Part shown: one piece after another, positions 53,001 through 64,000 of the stretch
Position numbering within the stretch: the first letter of the stretch is position 1
Layout of the letters: the number at the start of each line of letters is the position of its first letter
DNA from: Zelopaecilomyces penicillatus
Lineage: Eukaryota > Ascomycota > Sordariomycetes > Hypocreales > Pseudodiploosporaceae
Assembly: GCA_005765155.1 (NCBI GenBank)
Contig: VCCP01000008.1
Location: forward strand, 1 to 64,000
Direction of reading: 5' to 3'
Length of the DNA stretch: 64,000 bases
Translations under genes and position numbers: made by a program
The notes under the pieces: model-generated
What the model saw: only the letters and a program-made list of their open reading frames with translations
Databases searched by the model: none
Told to the model about the DNA's origin: nothing

Positions 53001-56000
53001 AAGTATATTTTATAGCTATTAAAAAGGATCTTTTATTAAGAAATTATATTAAAAAATAATATAATAATTAATAATAATAAATTTAATAGATTATTATTAC
53101 CCTTAAGATAATAATAAAATAATTATAAAAATACTTTAAAGATAAATTATTCTTAAATATAAAAAAATAATTTATATTTATATTAGAAGAATACTATAAG
53201 TATATTAAACTATTTTATAAAGAACTTAAAATAAAGCTCTCTTTATATAATTAATAAAACTATAAAATCCAGATTATAGATAGAAAGAAGCCTACTTTTA
53301 CTAAGATCTATATATTAAATATTAAGAAATTTAAAATATTATAAGAATATCTTAATAAAATACTTAAAAAAGGATATATTTAATTATCTATATTTAAAAC
53401 AGGATATCTTATTATATTTATATTAAAAAAGAATAATAAACTATAATTAATTTTAGATTATTAATTACTAAATATAATTATAATTAAAGATTAAATACCT
53501 TTATTATTAATTAATAAATTATATAATTAATTATATAAAATAAATTAATTTATTATATTAAATCTTAAAAAAGTATATAATTTAATTTAAATAAAGAAAG
53601 ATAATAAATAGAAAACTATTTTTAAAATTAAAATTAAATTTTTTAAATATTTAATAATATCTTTTAGCTTAATTAATATCCCTATAATATTCTAATATAT
53701 AATTAATAATATTCTTTAAAAATATTTAGATATTTTTATAATAATCTATTTAAATAATATCCTAATCTTCTTTTAAATAAAAGAAGAATATAAAGAATAT
53801 ATTTATAAGGTATTATAATTACTTTAAGATAATAATCTTTTTATTAAATCAGAAAAATATAAATTTTATAAATAAATAATTATCTTTTTAGAATATATCT
53901 TTTTATTAAATAAAATTTAAATAAAATTAATAAAAATTATTATAGTATATAATTAATTAATACTATAAAATATTATAAATATATAAGAGTTTTTAGGCTT
54001 TATTAATTATTATTAAAGGTTTATTTATAATTATAATAAAATAGCTATATTATTTATTAAATATATTAAAAAAGATTATAAATTCCTATAGAAATCTAAT
54101 ATAGATATTATATTTAAAGAATTTAAAAAATAAATCTATAAAGAATCTATATTAATAATATATAATCTAGATAAATCTATTAAATTTGAAATAAATATTT
54201 TAAATTATATTATTAGAGTATAGATTAGATAATAAGATAATAAAAGTAAATTATAATCTATTATCTTTTATTTTAAAAAACTTTATAAAGCAGAATTTAA
54301 TTATTTAATCTATAATAAAGAATTTATAGCTATTATTAAAGCTTTTAATAAATTCTTATATTATTTATAAAGAAATAATTATTAAATAAAGATTTTTATT
54401 AATTATAAGAATATCTTTTATTTTATTATTATATAAAAGTTAAAGATATAATAAATCTATTATATAAAAACCTTTATAGATTATAATTATAAAATTATTT
54501 ATTATAAAGGATTTAAAAATAATAGAGTAAATACTTTAAGCTAATAAAATAATTATAATAATAGAAAGCTATATTATAAAGAATAAATCTTTTAATTATT
54601 TAAATTAAATATTTTATAAATAAAACTAAATATAATTTATTATATTATATTAATTAATTCTATCCTTAAATAGATTAAATAAATATTATTTTTTAAAGAT
54701 CTTATATAAATACCTAAAAATATAAAATAAAAAGATAAATACTATAAATATAATAAAAAACTCTAGATATTTAAAGAACTCTAAGAAATTATTATATAAG
54801 AATTATATAAATCCTTTATTTATAGCTATTAAGGAATTATAAAGATTATAGAATAAATATAAAGATATTATAAATTTAAGGGATTATAATAAATAATCTA
54901 AAAGATTATAAATAATTATATTATTTATAAATAAATTAAATTAATAAGATATAAATTATATAGAGAATTATAATTATTATTAATATCTATATAATTATAG
55001 AAATTAATATTATTTAATTTTATTATTAAATTATCTTTATTAATAGAATCTTTTATAGGAATAGCCTATAATTTAATATAGATTATTATAAAAAGATTAA
55101 TAAAGTTTTTATATTTTATATCTTATCTTAAAGTAAGCTTAATAAAAGATCTTATTTATAGCTTTAATAGAGTAGTAATAAGCTTATATAATTTATTAAA
55201 GGGAATTATTTTTAATAAAAAAATAATCTTTACTTTTATGTTTTAATAAGGATTAATAGGATATCTTAGGATTAAATATAGATTTAATATTATCTATTAT
55301 TTATAAATAAATAAATAAATAAAATAAATTAATTAAATTAATTAAATTATTAAAAGATATTTATATACTTATATTAATTATTATTAAAATAATTAAATAA
55401 AATATCTATTAATTATATAACTAGTTTATAATATATCTATTTCTGAATTAATATAATTTATATTAATATATATTAATTATAAATTTATATTAAAAGTATT
55501 TTATTTATTATATTAAAAAGGATTAAAATTAAAAAAAACTATATTTAATACTATATAAAAATAATAATTATATAAAGAATTCTATATATAACTTTAAATT
55601 ATTTATAATAAAATAAAATATTATATAAATTAATAAAGATTAAAGGGATTAATCTTTAAAAAAAGAGATATAATATACCTTTTATATTATATACTAAATA
55701 AAATTTCCTTAAATATTATAAGAATATAATTAAATAATAAATTAGATTTTAAGAAACTTAAATTATTTAAGATTAAGAAAATTATTTCTAATATTAATTA
55801 TAAACTTTTATTATTAAAGAATATATAACTATACCTTATATTTTATATCTTTTTATTAAATTAAATATTAAATAATATAAAAGAATATATAGATATTATA
55901 ATATATATAATAAAAAAAGAATAGGAAATTAAAATAATTATAGATTATAGGCTAAATAATAATAAAAAGGAATACTTAATTAAATAAAAAGGGTTTGGAT

Positions 56001-56752
56001 TTAAGGAAAATTTATAGAAATTATTTAATTATTTAAATTATTATTAATCTCTAATATAATAATATTATTAAAGAGTAAAGAGCTATCCTAAAAAATCAAG
56101 TTTTAATTAATTATATTAAAATCCCTTAATAACTAAATCTTAATTATTATATTTAATACTATTTATTTAATTATATTTAAATTATTTAATAATTATAAAC
56201 CCTGCTTTATTATTTTATAATTATGTAATATTATAGATTAATATTAATAATATAAATAATTTAATTATATTATTATAGTAGATATTGTTTTTTATATTAT
56301 TTGGAGTTATTTCTTTGTTTTCTTCTTCTTTTATTTAATATAATTCTTTTTTAATAGAATCTTTATAATTAAATAGATTAGTTATCTTCTAAAAAGTAAA
56401 ATAGAATAGAAAAATATATTTATTTTAATTATTCTTAAATTATTATAAGAATAATTAAAATAAATATATTCTAAATAATAAGAAGTTACTTTAATTATAT
56501 AATATATTAAATAATATTAAAAATAAACAAAATAAGATATAATAATATTATTAATACCCTTAATAAGAATTATAAAGCTTTTATATTAATTAATCTTCTA
56601 GTTACTATAATATTTTAAGATATTTTAAGGTATTATATTAAAATATAAAGAAGAAAGAAAGGAATTATATTTATAATTATAACTGAAATTATATTTTTAT
56701 AAAAGAATAATTAATAGGCCTTAAGGATAGGATTATTAAATAGGAGATATTA

Positions 56753-57164
56753 TATTATAATCTAATAATATAATTATATAATAGGCTAATTATATAATCT
56801 AAGGAAGATATATATTATAGAGGAAGGGGATTAATTATAATGGATTAGTAGGATTATTATAAGAATAATAATAAGCTAGGTAAGCTAGTGATTTAGATTA
56901 TCAGGATTATTACTTATATAATACATAATTTAAATAATCTATAATATATATATATACCCTTAATTTTTAATCTCTTAATTTAGTCTTAGTTAGTTATTAA
57001 TAATATTATTATATTAATATTATTATTTGTCTTAATAATATTAGATTATAATTTTATAGATCTATTATCTATATAATTAATATATTGCTTAGAATACCTT
57101 AACCTATCTGCTAATATAAACCCTTTTATTAGGTTTATCCCTTAGGAATTTATTAAATATTATA
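56753..57164 (+). repeat. 3' LTR of A3
   Basis: Begins TATTATAATCTAATAAT after the purine tract AGGAGA (56742-56748 region) and ends AAATATTATA followed by TTATT. Confidence 0.85.
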
Positions 57165-58907
57165 TTATTATTAATTATTATTTTAAATATATTTTAAATA
57201 TATAATAATAATACTGTTATCTAGATTTTTATTTATTATTTAATTATATAATAAATTAATTCTAGAATTAATATAGAATTTTTATTTTATTTATAAATTA
57301 TTATTATTATATTAAAAGAGTATTTATAATTTAATACCTTTTAAAATAAATATAATATATCTTTTAATAATCCTATAATAAAATTAATAGTTATTATAAA
57401 AAAGGTTTATATAAAGTAATTATTAATTATACTTTATTTATTAATTATACTTTATTTAATAATTTTATATAATCTATTAAATTTCTTAAGTATATTTTAT
57501 AATAAGAGATTTATTATTGAGTTTATCTTATTATTTAATAAATTATTAAACCTTTTAATACTATAATAATCTTATATAATCTTATATAAAGGATTTAATT
57601 ATAAGCTTTAATTAATATAGATTTTATATTATTTTATAGTATATATAATCTTTATATATTCTTAGATTTAATATAATCTAATAATTTATTCTTTATTAAA
57701 AATAATTATTTTATATTTATTAATCTTCTTTTTAAACTTTTCTATTATTTAAGATTATTTATAATTAATACTTTAATAATCTTAATTTATTTATTATTTT
57801 ATAAATATTTTTTTATAAATTTTATTTTAATTTATTATTTATTAATATAATAATTATAAAATAAATATATATATTTTTTTAATATTATAAAAGTTATTTA
57901 TTATCTTTTTATTAAATAGCTTTTTTTAATTTCTTTTATATAATTCTTTATTATTTATTAAAAATTATAATAATATATTAAATTTAATTTTATTTTTTTA
58001 TTATATAATAAATATTTAATCTATTTTAATTTAAATATATAAATATTATTATTAATTAATAATTTATTTTTATTAAATCTAATATTAATATATTTATATA
58101 ATTAATTATTCCTTTAATTATTATATAATCTATTAAAATAATAATTAAATAAAATAATATTTAAATAAAATAATAATTAAATTATTTTTCTTAATCTTTA
58201 AGATAATTTTATTAGATATTTAATCTTATATTTAATGAATCTATATCTTTTCTTATATTTTATTAATAGCTTATTTAAAAATATAATTAATTATATTTAT
58301 TAAATAAATATTTTTTATTTATTTTATTTATTATATTAAAGATAAAATATAAAAAGATTTATTCTGTTTTTATCTTTATTTAATTTAAAGAAATTTATTA
58401 TTTTTAAATATATCTTTAAATTATTTAATATAATTAATATTTTTATTTTCTTTAATAATTTTATTTTATTATATATTATATTTATATTAAAAGTATTAAT
58501 TTAAAATCTAAATAATTTAATTAATAAATATATATAAAAATATTTTATTAATAAAATTATTAATTATAAATTCTTAAATAAGTATAAAATCTTATATAGA
58601 TATTTATAATAATTATTAAGATTATTATTAAAAATAATAATATTATTAATATATATTTTAATAAGTTTTATATAAGAATATAATCTTTAATTTAAAAATT
58701 ATTATATAAAGATTAAATTATTTTTAAATCTTATTAATATTATATAAGATAATTTTAATCTTTATAAATTAATAATAATTTTTCTATTTTTATATTTATT
58801 ATATATTAATAATTAATAAAAAAAGTATTATTATATTTAATATTAATATATGTTATTTATCTTTTAAAGAAGATATAGTTTTGTTAAAATAAGTGGGTTT
58901 TTTATAT

Positions 58908-59083
58908 AACAGCTAGACCTGTTATAACCTAGCAGCTAGACCTGCTATAGCTCAGCAGCCTAACCTGCTACAGCCTGGCAGCCAGACCTGCTATAATACA
59001 GCAGCCAGACCTGCTATAAGACAGCAGCCAGACCTGCTATAAGACCTAAAAGGTACCCAAGCAGCCTGACCTGCTATATAGGG
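58908..59083 (+). repeat. 23-bp minisatellite with hairpin units, seven copies
   Basis: Consensus AGCAGCCAGACCTGCTATA plus four bases. Each unit has a 5-bp stem (AGCAG/CTGCT) around a 6-nt loop. Units 5 and 6 are identical over 23 bp; outer units have diverged. A 14-bp insert with GGTACC separates units 6 and 7. Confidence 0.9.
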
Positions 59084-59130
59084 CTAGACTAATTAATAAG
59101 GGCTTATCCCTTAGAATCCTCCCTTTCTCT

Positions 59131-59194
59131 TTATTTGGAATATTTAGAAATTCTAAATAAATATTATTTGGAATATTAAAAGAATTCTAAATAA
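59131..59194 (+). repeat. Duplicated palindromic block TTATTTGGAATATT...AATTCTAAATAA
   Basis: Two copies (59131-59160 and 59164-59194) each begin TTATTTGGAATATT and end AATTCTAAATAA, with AGAATT/AATTCT symmetry inside. Role unknown. Confidence 0.7.
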
Positions 59195-62100
59195 CCTTAG
59201 AATTATTTAGATATATAAGATAGCTGGATTCCTAGTTAAATCCTGCTTTCTTTTCTATATCGGTAATATAATCACTTCTTTCTTCTTTTCTTCAGAATTC
59301 ACTCTGGATAACTATTCGCTGCCTTTCTTTCACTGCTATCACTACTAGCTTTAGTTATAACCGTATACTGCAAATTACAATAAGTTTTATTTTATAAGAA
59401 AATAAAATAAATATTTAATATTAATATCTTATTTAATTATTTTTAATCTATTATTATTCTTTTTTTATATTTATTCTCTATTTATTATTATATAATAAAA
59501 ATAAGATAATTAAATAATATTAATTTTCTTATTTAACTTTTATATTCTTAATTATAAAATTTATTTAGTATTATATTAAAGGATTATTTATATTTTTAAA
59601 TCCTAATAAATAAGGTTTTATTATTAGCTTTTTATTTTATTAACCCTTAATAGATTTAATCCTTATTTTATTTCTTTTATTTATTAAGATTATTTCTTAA
59701 TCTTTTTATATATTATATAATTTAATTAGTTTTATAATTATCTTAAACTCTTTTTAATAAATTATATATATATAAACTCTATATTTAATTTTTATTTTAT
59801 TTAATTTATTTAACTTTATAATAAAACCTTTTTTTTAATTATTAATATTATTTTTATTTATTATATTTTTCAACCTTATATTATAATTTATTTAATAATA
59901 GATTTAAAACTTAATCCTTTTATTAAATAGATTAAATTTATTATTTATTATATTTATATAAATTAATATTATATAAACATCTTTTTAAGATATGATATTA
60001 TATAATATTTATATTTATTATAATTATTTAAATAATTTAACTTTTTTTTATTAATATTTTATTAATTTATTAATGTTATTTATTAATATTATTTAATTTA
60101 TTATTAATAAAATATTAAATATATTAAATATATAGATATAGTTTATTATTATAGTACTTTTTAAAATATAAATTATAATATTTTAATTATATATAATTAA
60201 TTAGGATTTATTTTTCTAATTATAATAAAATTATAATATTTTATAATATTATAATCTTTTAATAAATTAATTTATATTTAATTTATATTTTAAAATATAT
60301 TATTATATTATATATTATATAAATTATTAATTTCCTTTTTTTTATTAAGATATTAATATTATATTTATTAATAAAATTTATTCTTAATAATATATTTAAT
60401 TTTAAATCCTTTATTAATTAAGTATTAATTATAAAATATATATATATAATATTTTTATTAATTTAATTTATTTTATAATATAAAAATTAAATCTAGTTTT
60501 ATTAATAATTTTAAATAAATTAATTATTCTTTATATTAAATTTACTTTATTAAGTTTATAAAAGATTAAATTTAATAAAATTTATTAAAGCTATTTTTTA
60601 TTAATTAATATATTTAAATATATTATATTAATTATTATAATAATTATTATTTTATTTAATATAAACTTTATATAGATATTTAAATAATTATTTCTTATTA
60701 ATTTTTTATTTTTTTATTTTTAATTTATTTTAATAATCTAATCCTATTAAAAATAATAATATATATCTTTTTTATCTTCTTTTTTATTTTAATCCTTAAA
60801 ATATATTATTAAATTTATTATTTTTAATTAATCTAATAATAAAATTAATATATTTAATATATTTATTTTTAGTATTATATAATTCTTTATAAATATATAA
60901 TATATTAATAAAAATCTTATTTTAAATATATATTATATTTAAAATAATATCTTTTTATATATTTATTTTTATTAATTATATATATAAGAAATAAAATAGA
61001 TATTTTAAAAAAGAGTATATATTAAAAAAAGTCTTATTATTAAAAATATTAAAAATAAATTATAAAAAGAATTAAAAAAGATTTTATTAATATTATTTAA
61101 GATATAATTATTTTTATTAAAGTTATATATAATAAACTTAAATATAATTTAATATTTAATTATCTTTAATTATTATTTATATTTCTTAGCTTTTTTATCT
61201 TTAATATTAATATTAATATCTTTATTATCTTTATATTAATAATAAATATAATTATTTTATATTTAATATCTAGATATTTATTATTAATATATTTTTTAAT
61301 AAATATTTTTATTATTTAATAATAATATTAATTATTTTATTAAAATATATTATTATTAAATTCTAGTTTTAATTAATTATAAAAATTCTAAATTATTTAA
61401 TTTTATTTATTATATAATAATATATATTTTAATTATTTTTAAGAGTTTATATATTCTTATTAATAAAAGATTTATTTAACTTTTAAATTAATTAATTATT
61501 AAATTATTTAAATAATTTAATAAAAGTATATTTATTATATATATTTTATATTTTTAGTAATTAATTGTTTTATTTATTTTTAGTATATTAATTATAATAT
61601 ATTTATTCTTTAATCTTATTTAATATATATATTAATTCTAATAATTATATATTATTTACTTTATAAAATCTTAATATTATAATATTAAAGAATAATTTAT
61701 ATTTTAATAATATAATATATTTTATTTATTATATTTTATAGATATAATTAAGATATTGTTTTAAACCTTTCTTTTTTTATAATTAAAAGATTATTTTATT
61801 TAATAATTTATTTAAATAAATATAAATTTAAATTAATTATTATTTAATAACTTTAATCCTTATTCTTTAATATTAATATTTAATTTATAATTATCTTTTA
61901 AATATTTTATAATTATTAAACTTTTTATTATATTAATATTATTTATTTTAAGTTCCTATTATAATATTATAATCTAGATATTAATAAATCTTTTAATTTA
62001 TTAATATTCTTTTTAATATTAAATTAATCTTTTAATATAATATATTATTATATAATAATTATAGTAAATTTATATAAATTATCTTAGTATAAATTAAATA

Positions 62101-64000
62101 AATTATATTATTATAAATACTTTAATAAATAAATTAATATTTCTTAAGATTAAATTATCTTTAATTTATATTATATTTAATTATTTAAAAGATATATTTA
62201 AATTAAAATTAAATAGATTAATATTTTAAAGTTTTTAATTATTATAATATAATTATATATTATTATATTATATATAATTATATTATATTTATTTATTTAA
62301 GTTTATAGATTTAATTATATTTTAAAATAATATTTAAAATTATTTATTTATTAAATTAATTAAAGATATAAATTAAGATAAAAATTAAGATATTATTATT
62401 TTATATTATCTTTTTAATATTATAGCTTTTAATATATTTATAATATTTAAATTTATTAAAAATAAAATATATAATTTAGATTAATTATTTAATTCTTTTA
62501 AATATATAAATAATCTATAATTAAATATAAAAGATTTATTTATTAATAATATAAATAATATAATTAAATTATTAAATAAATATAAGTTTATCTATAATAA
62601 TTATTTAAAAGATATTTAATTAAAAATAAATATATTATATAATTAAAGATATATAAATAAATTTAAATCCTTTTATTTAATCTTATTTAATTCTATTTTA
62701 ATTTTGAATAAAAATAATAAATTATCTTAATAAAGAAATAATAAATTTAAATTATTTATAAAACAGAGAAAAAAAAGATTAATTAAATATATTAATAAAT
62801 ACTTTTTTTTATATTAATATCCTTTAAACTATATTTATTTAATATATAATAATAAAAATAATATAGATATAGTCTTTAATTAATATTATTAATTTATTTT
62901 ATTTTATATTATAATAGATTTATTTATATATATTTTTTTTTAAGAATAATTAATTAATATATCTTTATCTTTTAATTCTTAATATATATTTTAATTAAAT
63001 ATAATAATAATCTTATTTAAAAACAATATCTTTCTTTTAAAAGATTATTTTATTTATATTATAAATTAAAGTTTATATAATATTTAATTAAATATACTTT
63101 TATTAAATCTAGTTTATTAATATATATTTTATAATATTAATATTTAATAATCTTATTTTTATTATAATTTAATTATTTATAAAGATAATTTAAGCTTTAA
63201 TATTAATAAAATTATAATATAACTTATTAATAATATTAAATAAATTAAGATTTAAAAGAGAGAGAATATAAAAGAAGAATAAAAATAAAGCTTTATTATT
63301 AAAAATATAAGATTTAATTAAATTTATTATTTAATTTTATTTTAAAAAAAGATTATTATATTATCTTTAATATTAATATATTATAAGATTATTAAAATAA
63401 TAAAGATTATTTTATTTTATTTTAAATTTATTTAATATTTATATAATTTATTTATAATAATTCTTATATAAGATTATTTTATTCTTTTTATTTTATAAAT
63501 ATTTATTATTTTAGTTTTTATCCTATTTATTCTTTATTATAAATTTTTTTTCTTTATATTATATCCTTATTATTATTATTTAATGTTTAAAAAAGGCTTA
63601 ATCTATTCTGTATTATTTATTAAGATAAAAGTAAATTATTTAATATTTATTTAATATTTATTTAATAAAATTAATATAAGATATAAGATAAATCTCTTTA
63701 AATATATTAAATATAATTATTAAAAATATAAGAATAATAATAATTTTATATTTAATATATAATTAATTTAGTTTTTAATTTTAATAATTGATTTTAATAT
63801 TATATAAGAAAAGCTATATATTATCTTTAAAAAGAAAGTATTTAATTAAATACTAAAAACTATTTTTAATCTTTAAAACCAATTATTATAAATAAATAAT
63901 TATAGCTTATATAAGATTAATCTTAAATTAAAGATAATTAAAAAGTATTATTATTTATTTTTTTAATAATATTTTATTTTTATTTAAATATAATTTTTAT

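Larger units (their letters stand above)
49606..57164 (+). mobile_element. Degenerate Ty3/gypsy-like LTR retrotransposon, family A copy 3 (A3), nested in C2
   Basis: 7.56 kb with two 412-bp LTRs (49606-50017, 56753-57164) and exact TSD TTATT. It is collinear with A1 and A2 throughout gag-pol. A gag zinc-knuckle remnant at about 51155-51213 has the spacing of CX2CX4HX4C, with every Cys and the His now Tyr (TGY or CAY turned to TAT). RT reads Y-L-N-N-I at 53747-53761. Inserted in opposite orientation into C2; left and right flanks correspond to adjoining positions near 36.4 kb of C1. Confidence 0.88.
58883..59382. mobile_element. 500-bp insertion of near-normal composition (solo LTR or small non-autonomous element)
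   Basis: A 500-bp island with many C/G bases and a few CpG inside C2. AGTTTT flanks it on both sides (58877-58882 and 59383-59388). Removing it plus one AGTTTT rejoins sequence that aligns without a gap to C1 at about 34450-34490, so it is a genuine insertion. It starts (T)GTTAAAATAAG and ends TTACAATA, carries a minisatellite (58908-59083) and two copies of a palindromic block (59131-59194), and has no ORF. LTR identity is a guess; no second copy is in the window. Confidence 0.7.
47901..64000 (-). mobile_element. Degenerate gypsy-like retroelement, family C inverted copy (C2), interrupted twice
   Basis: Reverse-complement matches to C1 run in consistent order: about 49130 to 37240, 49560 to 36450, 57370 to 36180, 58650 to 34600, 60640 to 33180, 61200 to 32500 and 61900 to 31800. 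The copy is split by A3 (49606-57164) and by the 500-bp element (58883-59382), and C1 is continuous across both points. The catalytic site on the minus strand reads Y-I-N-N-I (about 58630-58655). The left limit is uncertain (homology traced to about 48.8 kb); the right end runs out of the window. No intact coding. Confidence 0.72.

Noticed and set aside
58908..59083. CRISPR-like array in the 500-bp element
   Set aside because: The 23-bp units are directly adjacent with no unique spacers, and the host is a fungus; it is a minisatellite.

Overview
The window looks like a filamentous ascomycete (Pezizomycotina) chromosome. About 5 kb of gene-bearing DNA of ordinary composition lies inside roughly 58 kb of extremely AT-rich DNA in which CpG is nearly absent (only about a dozen seen by eye), C and G are scarce and TpA dominates. 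That is the signature expected of repeat-induced point mutation (RIP) acting on transposons. Short GT-AG introns with CTAAT/CTGAT-type branch sites, two conserved fungal proteins and repeated AGGTACCT boxes fit Sordariomycetes. A Hypocreales/Clavicipitaceae-type genome is plausible, but the genus is an inference, not shown.

Gene island (about 13.38-18.41 kb). Two divergent, intact housekeeping genes were found by reading across introns. On the minus strand, 13794-14170 encodes 60S ribosomal protein eL29 (65 aa, four exons, a 7-nt first exon). On the plus strand, 16058-18039 encodes a Vts1/Smaug-type SAM-domain RNA-binding protein (620 aa in a three-exon model). Its first intron (54 nt) stays in frame if retained, and its last exon is a 29-nt micro-exon. 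A wedge of about 0.8 kb of AT-rich sequence (14388-15200) separates the two promoter regions.

Transposon desert. Everything else is decayed repeat DNA with no supportable intact gene. Four degraded Ty3/gypsy-type LTR retrotransposons have LTR pairs and target-site duplications (TSDs). Family A has three copies: A1 at 5565-12875, TSD CTTAA; A2 at 18742-26071, TSD CCCTT/CTCTT; A3 at 49606-57164, TSD TTATT. Family B has one less-mutated copy at 39425-46164 (195-bp LTRs, TSD ATATA). A third family, C, is present as a direct copy (about 29.9-39.07 kb), as a partial direct copy (about 46.2-47.9 kb), and as an inverted copy from about 48 kb to the window end. Inverted C is interrupted by A3 and by a 500-bp element of near-normal composition (58883-59382) that carries a 23-bp hairpin minisatellite. 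Direct C serves as the empty site that confirms both insertions.

Simple-sequence arrays (7-, 9-, 12- and 21-bp units) lie in the desert. The region could be a heterochromatic AT isochore or centromere-flanking block; the sequence alone does not decide. The remaining AT-rich stretches (1-5559, 26077-29895, 12881-13375) hold decayed sequence I could not assign.
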